Shown here in pieces: positions 9,201-17,545 of a DNA stretch of 64,000 nucleotides (its first letter is position 1; each line of letters begins with the position of its first letter). This DNA comes from Gammaproteobacteria bacterium (lineage in GTDB: Bacteria; Pseudomonadota; Gammaproteobacteria; Competibacterales; Competibacteraceae), in contig JACKNE010000007.1 of NCBI GenBank assembly GCA_024235035.1, forward strand, positions 1-64,000, written 5' to 3'. A model generated the notes under the pieces. It saw nothing but the letters and a program-made list of their open reading frames with translations. It was not told the origin of the DNA and ran no database searches. Both the position numbers and the translations under genes were made by a program.

Positions 9201-11483
9201 GAATGGAAACCACGTCAGACCGTGGAACTGCCGGTGACCGTCACGGGACTCGACTCTGGTCAATCGGCCTATCTGACCGTGGCAGCGGTAGATGAAGGTA
9301 TCCTGCAACTGACCGATTTCACCGCTCCAGATCCGGTCGATTACTTCCTGGGCAAGCGCCGATTGGGGATGCAGTTGCTCGATCTGTACGGCAAGCTGAT
9401 CGAAACCGGCGGTCGCCCCGGTGCCCTCAAGGTTGGCGGCGATGCCGAGGCTCGGCAATTGGACCCCTCCGCCATTCGCACGGTCAAGACCTTAGCTCTG
9501 TTCTCCGGGCCGGTCGCGCTCGATGCCAACGGCCAGGCGAAAATTCCCTTGGTGTTGCCGGATTTCAACGGCCAGGTGCGGTTGATGGCGGTGGCCTGGG
9601 ATCGTAACCGGTTGGGTCGAGCTGAGATGGCGCCGCTGGTGCGCGATCCGTTGGTGGCGCGGGTTTACCTGCCGCGCTTCCTGGCTCCGGAGGATCAGAG
9701 TCAGATCAGCGTCACCGTACAGAACTTGAGCGCCCCGCCCGGCGACTATGCCATCCGCCTGAGCGCTGCTGGCGCGGTGGCGGTGAATGAGCCGGCGGCG
9801 TTCACGTTCAGCGTGGCGGATTCCGCGATACAGAGCCGTGAAAGCCGCACCTTCACCCTACGTGGATTACAACCGGGAGCAGGCAAGCTGCAATTGCATG
9901 TGCAGGGTCCGAACGGTTTCAATCTGGTGCGAGAGTCGGATATCGGGGTACGTCCGGCGCAGAACCTGGTGACCGAGCGCACCGTGCAGCGATTGAACCC
10001 TGGCGAAAACTTGCGATTGAACAACGAGCTGTTAGCAGGGTATCTACCGGGCACGGGTCGGGTGCGGCTGAGCGTCGCTAGCCGGCCCAACCTTAACGTC
10101 CCGGAATTGCTGGCTCAGTTGGACCGCTATCCCTATGGCTGCCTGGAGCAGACTACCAGCCGCGCTTTGCCATTGATTTATTTCAACGAAGTGGCCGAGA
10201 TCTGGGCCGGTCAGAAGGCGACGGAAGCCGGCTTGAGGGAACGAGTGCAAGAGGCCATTCAGCGCATCCTGACCTTGCAAGATGCAGGCGGTGGCTTTGG
10301 GTTGTGGGGGCCCGACAGTTCCGTCGAGGATTGGTTGTCCGCTTACGCCATGGATTTCCTGGTGCGCGCTCGACAGGCCAAATATCTGGTCCCAGACAGT
10401 GCTTGGCGGCGAGGCTTGGCCCATTTGCAGGAACGGCTGCGCACCGATGATTTCGCCGATAAGGAATTGGGTTGGCGGGCTTATCAGCTTGATGTCCTGG
10501 CGCGAGAGCAGAAAGCCGCCATCGGCGACTTGCGTTATCTACATGACAACTATTTGCTGAAGATGCCGAGCGCACTGGCTCAAGCGCAACTGGGTTCGGC
10601 GTTGGCGCGCTATGGTGAGCTGGAGCGGGCCAAGGAGGCGTTTACGGCGGCCCTAAACCGGACGACCGATCGGACGATCGGGGTGCGCGACTACGGTAGT
10701 CCGTTGCGCGACCGGGCGGCGTTATTGGCGCTGTTGGCGGAAGCGAAATTGCTGCCAGAGCGGGTGCCGCAATTAGCCGAAGAAGTGGCGGCCGACTTCA
10801 ACCAGCGTCGCTACACCAGTACTCAGGAACAGGCGTGGCTGCTGCTAGCGGCGTATGCATTGTCGCAACAGACTGGCGCCTTACGGCTGGCTGTGGACGA
10901 GCAGGCGACCACCGCTGATCCATTCTATTTGAAGCCGGTCGCCGAGCAGTTGGTGCGGGGTGTCGCTGTCGCCAATCAAGGCGAACACCCGGCCTGGAGC
11001 GTATTGGATCGCAGCGGCGTACCGACGGCGGAACAACCGTCGGCTCGTGAGGGTTTCACCATCACCCGTCGTTACTACACCCGCAGCGGTCAGGAGATCG
11101 ATCCAGGGCAAATTCGCCAGAACGATTTGCTGGTGGCGGTGATCACCGGCGAGGTGCAAGGCAGCGAGGAGCAGCAGGCGCTAGTGGTGGATCTGCTGCC
11201 GGCGGGATTGGAAATCGAGAACGCCCGGTTGGGGCATGGCGCTTCGACGCTGGACATTGCCTGGTTGCCGAAATTGACCGAGACGCTGCACACTGAAATC
11301 CGTGACGATCGTTTCGTGGCGGCGTTGGATATCGACCGAGGTGGGGAGCGCGCTTTCACCTTGGCCTATCTAGCGCGGGCGGTGACGCCGGGCGTGTATC
11401 GGCAACCGGCAATCTATGTGGAGGACATGTACAAACCGTGGCAGTTCGGGCGCGGAGCGATGGGGATGGTGAAGGTGGAGTAG
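6234..11483 (+). CDS. bacterial alpha-2-macroglobulin family protein with thioester motif
   Basis: The protein has 1749 residues. It starts with a cleavable signal peptide (MRYLWYPIFLLAWLLSSSAYA) and has an N-terminal TPR-like helical region (about residues 55-180), followed by beta-rich macroglobulin domains. The thioester motif GCLEQ sits at residues 1302-1306, with Cys1303 and Gln1306 forming the bond, inside the alpha/alpha toroid region. Such proteins trap and inactivate attacking proteases in the periplasm. ATG 6234 is chosen for the GAGGAG ribosome-binding site 10 bases upstream. Unlike E. coli YfhM there is no lipobox cysteine, so it is probably soluble in the periplasm. The usual partner pbpC (penicillin-binding protein 1C) is not next to it. 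Confidence 0.93.
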   Translation: MRYLWYPIFLLAWLLSSSAYALDDSSLAVAAAQYLQSMRDNHDPAGQSIPTLLQQAEQQTQKKNWADAIARYEAAIVAGAGQTATWLVLSQVWQTQAQQQKERNEHYPVQQRSRERMQQSAWNALQTARAPLERARALFRLGDLYDRGQESKKAIAAYREALDLEDNPRIAKRYQVLMDANAFQIKGVSVESDSATPKVCLNFSDDLAKGRALHYEDYLVIEPAIQPVVTPEEQQLCVEGVSHGQSYTIKARAGIPAAGGEKTLVSQEFTAKIEDRKPTLGFRGATYVLPKTGSQQLPLTSVNLQEVRLRVLRINDRNLLREIERDRITNLLDGYDLNSIAKNSGEQIWEGVLTLASGERNQEVTTALPISEILHDPQPGVYIVAAQSVKADPDNHWENQATQWLVVSDLGLFTMRGNDGLHVFVRSLSSAQPLSGIDLRLYARNNGELGAATTDRQGYARLDPGLLRGEGGREPAALMAFGSGDYNFLDLTHPAFDLSDRGVEGRAAPGAVDAFLYTERGVYRPGETVELMTLIRDSRGYALPEAPLTLKVFRPDEVESAQLRPGHPALGGYHTPIPMSLNARTGTWTVKAYLDPKGEPIGQISFQVEDFVPQRLKLELSSAAPVLKPGEPAVVDIDGRFLYGAPAANLKAEGELVLREDANPYPAFPGYRFGLTQDSWTAQRFPVVLAGTDDQGKAQAQISLSETPDTTRPLLARVRVSLFEPGGRPVTRSLDLPYRVQPFAIGIKPRFGDGGVKIGQEAAFELIALDSQGQAQAQSGLSAKLVREEYRYYWYYDEGRWNYKLIIRDSASVASQTLNIVADQPAVLTQRGLDWGRYRLDVLDAKTGVASSVRFNVGWFESPGVNDTPDQMKVTLDQPRYPAGATAKIFLRAPFAGEVLLNVVGDRLWLSKTVSIPADGATVELPIPAEWGPGVYIAATAFRVPTKTGTAAEAASSTTTRGPGRAIGVAWVGLDPAPRTLNITLDAPTEWKPRQTVELPVTVTGLDSGQSAYLTVAAVDEGILQLTDFTAPDPVDYFLGKRRLGMQLLDLYGKLIETGGRPGALKVGGDAEARQLDPSAIRTVKTLALFSGPVALDANGQAKIPLVLPDFNGQVRLMAVAWDRNRLGRAEMAPLVRDPLVARVYLPRFLAPEDQSQISVTVQNLSAPPGDYAIRLSAAGAVAVNEPAAFTFSVADSAIQSRESRTFTLRGLQPGAGKLQLHVQGPNGFNLVRESDIGVRPAQNLVTERTVQRLNPGENLRLNNELLAGYLPGTGRVRLSVASRPNLNVPELLAQLDRYPYGCLEQTTSRALPLIYFNEVAEIWAGQKATEAGLRERVQEAIQRILTLQDAGGGFGLWGPDSSVEDWLSAYAMDFLVRARQAKYLVPDSAWRRGLAHLQERLRTDDFADKELGWRAYQLDVLAREQKAAIGDLRYLHDNYLLKMPSALAQAQLGSALARYGELERAKEAFTAALNRTTDRTIGVRDYGSPLRDRAALLALLAEAKLLPERVPQLAEEVAADFNQRRYTSTQEQAWLLLAAYALSQQTGALRLAVDEQATTADPFYLKPVAEQLVRGVAVANQGEHPAWSVLDRSGVPTAEQPSAREGFTITRRYYTRSGQEIDPGQIRQNDLLVAVITGEVQGSEEQQALVVDLLPAGLEIENARLGHGASTLDIAWLPKLTETLHTEIRDDRFVAALDIDRGGERAFTLAYLARAVTPGVYRQPAIYVEDMYKPWQFGRGAMGMVKVE

Positions 11484-11927
11484 AGTCGAGGTTTTTATCC
11501 AGTCTGTGGAAGCGTCATACCCGCTGACGTGGGTATGACGCTTGCCATTGCTCCGCTCAATCATCATCTGGTCCTACTTACCAAGGCTTCCGCATCCTCG
11601 ACCGGTATCTGGCACGCCGGGCAACACAGCCCCTTCGAATGCAGAACCTCGATTCGATATGCGTAGCATTTCTGCTCGTTCATCCATGCGACCGTTGAGA
11701 AACGGATCATCAGCTCCCCCTTTGGCGCTTGATGACGGGAAGCGCATTCTCTTTTTAAACGCTGCGGCTTCTGCCCCTCACACGGTTAGCCCTATGAGCC
11801 AAACTGTTTATAGTGGTGGCTCGGACGGTCAATTTTACAACCCGGCGCCGCTTATCCAAGATTGGTGATCGGCAGGTTGAGCAACTAAACTTTTCGCGGA
11901 CCACGCTCGACAGGAGTGGAGACAATA
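11484..11927. other. intergenic stretch without a supported gene
   Basis: This is about 440 bases between the alpha-2-macroglobulin gene and the response-regulator cyclase gene. It holds one perfect hairpin near its left end (listed separately) and the AGGAG ribosome-binding site of the next gene near 11912-11916. An open frame of 108 codons crosses it on the plus strand, but it has no recognisable domain or ribosome-binding site and its composition is unlike neighbouring genes, so it is not called. The promoter for the downstream operon should lie here; no convincing -35/-10 pair was singled out. Confidence 0.5.
11510..11543. repeat. REP-like perfect hairpin, possible terminator
   Basis: A 13-base arm AAGCGTCATACCC at 11510-11522 is repeated as an exact inverted copy at 11531-11543, with an 8-base loop. 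It lies 27 bases after the alpha-2-macroglobulin stop codon. No T-tract follows, so it is either a weak or factor-assisted terminator, an mRNA 3'-end stabiliser, or a member of the GTCATxCCCGC type of repetitive extragenic palindrome. Copy number elsewhere in the genome cannot be seen from here. Confidence 0.6.
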
Positions 11928-12851
11928 ATGCTCGGCGAACAGCAAGCGACCCTCTTGGTCGTCGATGATATGATTGAAAATATAGAAATTTTGAATAGCA
12001 TGCTGTCCGAACGCTATCGAATCCTATTCGCGACCAATGGCCTAGATGCACTGGCCGTGGCCCAGAAACAGTCCCCAGATCTCATTCTGTTGGATGTGGT
12101 CATGCCGGAAATGAACGGATATGAGATTTGTGTTCGACTCAAACAAAACCCCGTGACTCGGGCCATACCGGTCATTTTCGTGACTTCCAGGGACCAGGAA
12201 GAAGACGAGGAAATCGGTTTAAAACTCGGTGCTGTCGATTATCTGACCAAGCCAGTGCGCCCCAGCATCGTCAGGCTGCGGGTTGGCATCCACCTGGAAT
12301 TGAAACGCTATCGGGATTTCTTGACCGGCCTTTCTATGACCGATGGTCTGACCGGGATTCCTAATCGCCGTCGCTTCGATGAGTTTCTCGAAACGGAATG
12401 GCTGCACGCGATTCGCGCCAAGACGTCTTTGTCGCTGATCATAACGGATGTGGACTATTTCAAGGTGTACAACGACCACTACGGTCATGCTGCCGGCGAC
12501 CGGTGTTTGAAAACTGTCGCGCAAGCACTTGCTAGCGGTTTAACGCGGCGCACCGACTTAGTCGCCCGTTATGGCGGTGAAGAGTTCGCCTGTGTACTGC
12601 CAGGGACCGATCACACCGGTGCTCTGGCCATCGCAGAACGGTTACGAGAGCAAATTGCAGCCCAGCGGCTCGATCACCCCCTTTCTCCAGTCGCTTCTTT
12701 CGTGACCGTCAGCATGGGCGTAGCGACGCTGCAACCCAACCAACAGCTTGAAATTCAAGCCTTGATCGAGACAGCTGACCGGCGTTTATATCAAGCGAAA
12801 CAGACAGGGAGAAACCGGGTTTTAGGCAGTGACGAAAAATCATGCGTTTAG
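11928..12851 (+). CDS. response regulator with GGDEF diguanylate cyclase domain (PleD/WspR-like)
   Basis: The product has 307 residues: a receiver domain (about 8-125) with phospho-acceptor Asp56 in LILLDVVMPEMNG and conserved Lys108, then a GGDEF domain (about 135-300). The active-site motif is GGEEF at 216-220, a functional variant. The inhibitory I-site RxxD is present as RRTD at 207-210, five residues before it. It should make c-di-GMP when phosphorylated. ATG 11928 is chosen for the AGGAG site 12 bases upstream. It lies 90 bases before two TonB-dependent receptor genes, a YfiR-like gene and a hybrid kinase, all in the same direction. The kinase is its likely phosphate source (inference). 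Confidence 0.93.
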   Translation: MLGEQQATLLVVDDMIENIEILNSMLSERYRILFATNGLDALAVAQKQSPDLILLDVVMPEMNGYEICVRLKQNPVTRAIPVIFVTSRDQEEDEEIGLKLGAVDYLTKPVRPSIVRLRVGIHLELKRYRDFLTGLSMTDGLTGIPNRRRFDEFLETEWLHAIRAKTSLSLIITDVDYFKVYNDHYGHAAGDRCLKTVAQALASGLTRRTDLVARYGGEEFACVLPGTDHTGALAIAERLREQIAAQRLDHPLSPVASFVTVSMGVATLQPNQQLEIQALIETADRRLYQAKQTGRNRVLGSDEKSCV

Positions 12852-12941
12852 TCTATGGAACAACAAACAGATCGATTGAGCCTGGTAGCGCTTCTATCCC
12901 AGAAAGGTATCGAATCAAATAGTCCATCCGTGTGAAATAGG

Positions 12942-14930
12942 ATGATGATCAGCAAAACGACGACTCTCTTGGGGGTTTTCCGAAAAATCGAGAAAGCCTA
13001 CGCGGCAAATTTTGGCCACGATTGCGGTTACTGGCTGCGATTGCTCTCAGTCGTCGTGTGCTTGTTGTTCACCGCGCTTTCGTCATTGGCTGAAGAAAGC
13101 TCTGCTGATGTCGCCGCAGTCACGAGCGAAGATGAACAGTGGCTGGGAGAATTGATGCAGGTGTTGGATGAGAGCACCGAGATTGCCACCAAAAGCCGAC
13201 TGAATGCCGACTACGTGCCAGGCACGGCGACGGTCCTGCAAGGTCGAGATCTGGAAGCGCTGGGGATGCGCACGGTCTGGGAGGCGCTGGCGCTGATTCC
13301 TGGGGTGATGATCAATCAAGGTGACCAGGGAGATTTTTTAGTGGCAGTCAGGGGATTCAGCGCTCCGTTCAACTCTGGAAATATCAAGGTATTGTTGAAC
13401 TCGGTGCCGATGAGTCGGGATAACTCCGGGCTTTCTTCTCAGGCATTATCGCTACCCATTGAACAAGTGGATCGCATCGAATTCATCCGCGGTCCCGGCG
13501 CGGTCCTCTATGGTGACTACGCCTATCATGGAGTGCTCAACATACTGACCTACAAGCAAAACCATCGAGCGTTCACGCGCGTGGACGAGCATGGCACGAC
13601 CACGCTTGGAGGACAGTATGCTTACCAGAGCGAGGATGGCGTCACCCGGTTCAGTCTTAATGTCACGGGCCTAACGGGAAATTCGGTGGAAGCACCTGTG
13701 GGTGTCGATGCTCAGGAGGACCAGGCAACCGGTATCATGGTCTTCGCACATCGAGGATTTCAATTCACTGCTCAAGCGATCGATCACGACTATCAAGGCA
13801 ACCAAGAGGGTCATGATGAAAGCACCGAAGCCTTCGAGGTACGTCAGGCGTTTGACTTGGCGGCAAATGCCGAAGTCAATTTATACGCCTCTTATCTGAA
13901 CAATCACTTCGAAGAAGAGGATATGCGCTTTCTAGGACATACCTGGGAAGGGGGTGCGGATTTTTCCTGGCAGATGCTGGAGCGCCATCATTGGCTAGCC
14001 CAGTTTTCATACACGGATACCCAGATCGAGGAGGCTTTCAAAGCACCGCCACCAGTTTCTCGCCCTAATGCGCCTCGCCCTCCGGCCGTGAATCAACACG
14101 ATATAAGCCGTCGTCGTTATGGCGTCAGCCTGCAAGATCGCTATGAAGCGTCCGATCAGCTGTCGATTACCGCCGGTCTACGTTTCGATCATCTCGATGA
14201 CCTCGCTCTGAACCTCGTGACGCCCCGCTTGGCCGGGGTATGGCGTCTCTCAGAGGCCCATATCCTGAAAGCCCAGTATGCCGAGGGCTATCGGGCGCCA
14301 ACCTTCTGGGAGCTTTTTCCCAACAACGTCCTGATCGGTTTGGAGCCGGAAACTGTGGCTACCACCGAACTGAGCTACATCAACCGGGTGGCCGACCGAG
14401 TCGTGCGACTGACGCTGTTTCATTCCCGGTTAAAAGATCATATCAGCCCCATGGGACAGCCTAGTTTCGATTTTGGTAACTTTGGCGCCTCACAGACGGC
14501 AGGGGTAGAGCTGGAGTGGGAGCAACAGTGGTCTTCACAGCTAAAATCCTGGTTCAATCTCTCTTACAGCGACAGCCGTGATGGTCGCGTGCTACCCACG
14601 AGTGAAGCCACCAATGAACAAGATGCTAGTACCACCGATTGGTTGGGAAATCTGGCTTTGTTCTACCGACCTACGGACCGCATGTTACTCACGGCCTATT
14701 GGAACTATATAAGCAAGCGCCATGCCCAGAGCGTGGATTCTGTGGGAGAACATCGGGTCGCCGTTACTATGAATCTATTCGATGTCTGGACAAAGGGGCT
14801 GACCTTGCGTCTAGGGGTGCGTAATCTGCTGCAAGCGGAACAACGCTCCCTGATCGGTGAGCCCATCAGAATTCAAGTGACTGATTTTCCTGATCGTCTA
14901 GTTTGGGGACAAATTTCCTATGATTTCTAA
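12942..14930 (+). CDS. TonB-dependent outer-membrane receptor, copy 1
   Basis: The product has 662 residues, with an N-terminal hydrophobic signal segment (about 30-50). A plug domain follows, with QGRDLEALGMRTVWEALALI, VAVRGF and RIEFIRGPGAVLYGDYAYHG. A beta-barrel ends in SYDF, with the terminal Phe expected for assembly by BAM. No clear TonB box is visible near the mature N-terminus. The next gene is a close paralogue, sharing long near-identical stretches in the linker (VLDESTEIATKSRLNADYVP) and barrel, so a local tandem duplication is evident. The ligand is unknown. The downstream YfiR-like and kinase genes suggest a sensing role rather than simple nutrient uptake. Confidence 0.93.
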   Translation: MMISKTTTLLGVFRKIEKAYAANFGHDCGYWLRLLSVVVCLLFTALSSLAEESSADVAAVTSEDEQWLGELMQVLDESTEIATKSRLNADYVPGTATVLQGRDLEALGMRTVWEALALIPGVMINQGDQGDFLVAVRGFSAPFNSGNIKVLLNSVPMSRDNSGLSSQALSLPIEQVDRIEFIRGPGAVLYGDYAYHGVLNILTYKQNHRAFTRVDEHGTTTLGGQYAYQSEDGVTRFSLNVTGLTGNSVEAPVGVDAQEDQATGIMVFAHRGFQFTAQAIDHDYQGNQEGHDESTEAFEVRQAFDLAANAEVNLYASYLNNHFEEEDMRFLGHTWEGGADFSWQMLERHHWLAQFSYTDTQIEEAFKAPPPVSRPNAPRPPAVNQHDISRRRYGVSLQDRYEASDQLSITAGLRFDHLDDLALNLVTPRLAGVWRLSEAHILKAQYAEGYRAPTFWELFPNNVLIGLEPETVATTELSYINRVADRVVRLTLFHSRLKDHISPMGQPSFDFGNFGASQTAGVELEWEQQWSSQLKSWFNLSYSDSRDGRVLPTSEATNEQDASTTDWLGNLALFYRPTDRMLLTAYWNYISKRHAQSVDSVGEHRVAVTMNLFDVWTKGLTLRLGVRNLLQAEQRSLIGEPIRIQVTDFPDRLVWGQISYDF

Positions 14931-14996
14931 CAGAGCCTGAGCGTTGTCCTCAGTCACTGTAAGCTGTTTAGCGATCTCAAGAGATTTAGTGACCTT

Positions 14997-16919
14997 ATGA
15001 ACTTCAATGATCGACCAAAGCACCGACAATGGGGACTGGCCTTGGTATCTTGGCTAGCCGCCGGTGTCTATCCATTACAGGCTGAAGAGGCCTCGATCGA
15101 TCTGGCGGCGAATCTGGCCCACGAGGACCAGGAATGGCTAAGCGAATTGACGCAGGTGTTGGATGAAAGCACCGAGATTGCCACCAAAAGCCGGCTGAAT
15201 GCCGATTATGTGCCCGGCATGGTGACCGTGCTCCAAGGTCGGGATTTAGAGGCGCTGGGCATGCGCACGGTCTGGGACGCATTGGCCCTGATTCCTGGGG
15301 TGATGATCAATCAGAGTATCCGGGGAGAGCCTTTCGTTGCCGTTCGCGGCTTCAGCTCCTCTTTCAACTCCGGTAACGTCAAAGTATTACTGAACTCAAT
15401 ACCGATGAGTCGGGATGAATCCGGACTTTCCTCGCAAGCCCTCTTGCTACCAATTGAACAGGTAGAACGTATCGAATTTATTCGAGGTCCCGGTGCGGTT
15501 CTCTACGGGGATTTTGCCTACCAAGGTGTGTTGAATATTCTGACCCGTCAAGGAAACTCACGAATCTCCATGCGTGTGGACCAGCATGGCACCACGACTT
15601 CGGGAGGACTGTACAGCTACCAGAGCGAGGATGGCCTAACCCGGTTCAGCCTCAATATGGCTGGATCGACGGGGCACTGGGTGGAAGCGCCGGTGGGCAT
15701 CGACGTCGAGAATGAGCAGCAGTCCGGCATCGTCCTGTTCTCGCATCATGGATTTGAGCTGACGGCGCAAGCGATCAATGAGGACTATGACGACGATCAA
15801 GGAATAAGCCGTACCCAACGTACCGAGACGATCGCTGTACGTCAATCCTTTGACCCGATGGCCGATACGCAGATCAGCCTGTATGCCTCTTACCTCAATA
15901 ACGATTTTACGGAAGCGCGCGAGCGTTTTCTGGGGCAGGTCTGGGAAGGGAGGGCGGAGCTCGTTTGGCGCGGAATGGAGCATCATCACTGGTTGCTGCA
16001 GTTTTCTTATACGGACAGCCACACCGAGGAGGCGCTCAGGGGAACTTCTCCGCCCAACGACGGACCAGGATTTTCACGGTACGATATCAGTCACCGTTAT
16101 TATGGAATCAGCCTGCAGGATCAATATGAAGCCTCTGAGCATGTGACGTTCACAGCAGGATTGCGCTTTGATCGTCGCGATGATCTGGATGAGAATCTCT
16201 TCCATCCCCGTTTGGCGGCGGTGTGGCAGATTTCCGAAACGAATATTTTGAAGGCGCAGTACACCAGCGGCTATCGAGCACCGACGTTCTGGGAACTGTT
16301 CTCGCCTCCCACCTATGCCGACACCGATGTTGATCCTGAAACCATTAGCACATCCGAACTCAGTTATATCCATCGGCAGATGGGTCAGGTACTACGGTTG
16401 ACCTTGTTTGATTCGCGATTGAAAGATCACATCACTCCCGTCAGGCTGCCAGGCGGTGGTCTCGATTTCGATAACATCGGCGCCTCAGAGACCACAGGTG
16501 TGGAGCTGGAGTGGGAACAACAGTGGTCTCCCCGACTCAAGTCCTGGTTGAATCTCTCCTATGCCGACGCTCGGGATGGCCACGTTGGCAATAGGCTTGA
16601 AAAAAATCCGACCACCACGGATTGGTTGGGTAATCTGGCCTTGTTCTACCGACCTACCGACTGGTTGCTGTTCACCATGCATTGGAATTACCTGGGCAAG
16701 CGTCATTCCGACCAGGTCGACTCCGACGCGGAGCATCGGATCGCCATGACCTTGAACTGGTTCAATGTCTGGACCAAGGGGCTCACTCTGCGGCTGGGAG
16801 TGCGCAATCTATTGCAAGCAGATCAGCGTTACCTGATTCGCGAGTTTCCGCCTCTAGGCATCACGGCGAGCACATTTCCCGATCGTCTGATCTGGGGGCA
16901 GATTTCATATGACTTTTGA
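14997..16919 (+). CDS. TonB-dependent outer-membrane receptor, copy 2 (tandem paralogue)
   Basis: The product has 640 residues with the same layout as the gene before it: signal segment (LVSWLAAGVYPLQA), the identical VLDESTEIATKSRLNADYVP linker, plug motif RIEFIRGPGAVLYGDFAYQG, and a barrel ending SYDF. The two copies differ most in extracellular-loop segments, for example around residues 255-280 and 340-360. That is the pattern expected if the pair diverged in ligand binding. The gene starts 66 bases after copy 1, and its stop codon overlaps the start of the YfiR-like gene, so the downstream gene is probably translationally coupled to it. Confidence 0.93.
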   Translation: MNFNDRPKHRQWGLALVSWLAAGVYPLQAEEASIDLAANLAHEDQEWLSELTQVLDESTEIATKSRLNADYVPGMVTVLQGRDLEALGMRTVWDALALIPGVMINQSIRGEPFVAVRGFSSSFNSGNVKVLLNSIPMSRDESGLSSQALLLPIEQVERIEFIRGPGAVLYGDFAYQGVLNILTRQGNSRISMRVDQHGTTTSGGLYSYQSEDGLTRFSLNMAGSTGHWVEAPVGIDVENEQQSGIVLFSHHGFELTAQAINEDYDDDQGISRTQRTETIAVRQSFDPMADTQISLYASYLNNDFTEARERFLGQVWEGRAELVWRGMEHHHWLLQFSYTDSHTEEALRGTSPPNDGPGFSRYDISHRYYGISLQDQYEASEHVTFTAGLRFDRRDDLDENLFHPRLAAVWQISETNILKAQYTSGYRAPTFWELFSPPTYADTDVDPETISTSELSYIHRQMGQVLRLTLFDSRLKDHITPVRLPGGGLDFDNIGASETTGVELEWEQQWSPRLKSWLNLSYADARDGHVGNRLEKNPTTTDWLGNLALFYRPTDWLLFTMHWNYLGKRHSDQVDSDAEHRIAMTLNWFNVWTKGLTLRLGVRNLLQADQRYLIREFPPLGITASTFPDRLIWGQISYDF

Positions 16920-17545
16920 TGTTGCTCAAACGAGATGATAGGCACAGTCATCGTCCGATGTCTGCTTCCGACTTCCCCAAATATTGGCCCTTGTTGCTGG
17001 GAATCCTGCTTGGCCTTTTGAGCGCTTCGTATGGCGCACTAGGTGATCCACAGGAACAACGGGTTCAGATCGGGCTGCGCCTATTTCGCACCTTGCTGGC
17101 GGCAGACCGGGACTTGGAAAAGAAAGTAAATGCTGCTGGTCAGTTGGAGTTGGCGCTCTTGTACCGGGATGACCGGAAACGGGCTGAAGAATTCGCTACG
17201 GCGCTGCAAACATCTGGTCACGGTGGCCAGCAAGGTAAAGTCAAGAATTATCCTCTCCAGTTCATCCTGACCGACGACAAGCATCTCAAGGAGCTACGTC
17301 AGACACCAGCCGCCATTTATCTCATACAGCCTCTGTCGGATGCGGCGTTGGAGACCGTGATCCGATATGGTGTCGATCATCAGCGAATCGTGTTTTCGCC
17401 ATTTGCCGGACATGTGGAAAAAGGGATTCTAGCCGGATTGGTGATCGAGGTGCGGGTCATGCCATATATCAATCGGACCACCCTGCAGCAGTCCGGCATT
17501 CAGTTGAACCAACTTCTGCTCAAGGTCGCCAAGATTCATGATTAA
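16919..17545 (+). CDS. YfiR-like (DUF4154) periplasmic protein
   Basis: The product has 208 residues with an N-terminal hydrophobic segment (PLLLGILLGLLSASYGALG, about 24-42) acting as signal or anchor. The body resembles the YfiR/DUF4154 family: alternating beta/alpha, a central IYLIQPLSDAALETVIRYG, and a C-terminal IEVRVMPYINRTTLQQSGIQ followed by a short helix (LLKVAKIHD). YfiR-family proteins are periplasmic and restrain or feed membrane signalling proteins, classically a diguanylate cyclase. ATG 16919 overlaps the receptor stop as TGATG, and its own end overlaps the kinase start by 8 bases. The tight coupling implies the three products work together. A start at 16958 is also possible. 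Confidence 0.8.
   Translation: MLLKRDDRHSHRPMSASDFPKYWPLLLGILLGLLSASYGALGDPQEQRVQIGLRLFRTLLAADRDLEKKVNAAGQLELALLYRDDRKRAEEFATALQTSGHGGQQGKVKNYPLQFILTDDKHLKELRQTPAAIYLIQPLSDAALETVIRYGVDHQRIVFSPFAGHVEKGILAGLVIEVRVMPYINRTTLQQSGIQLNQLLLKVAKIHD

Noticed and set aside
8544..9458. 304-codon minus-strand frame inside the alpha-2-macroglobulin gene
   Set aside because: It is a long antisense frame typical of GC-biased third positions; it has no domain and lies entirely within a well-supported gene.
11542..11868. 108-codon plus-strand frame in the gap after the alpha-2-macroglobulin gene
   Set aside because: It has no ribosome-binding site, no recognisable domain and odd composition. I also looked for a decayed pbpC here and found no matching segment.
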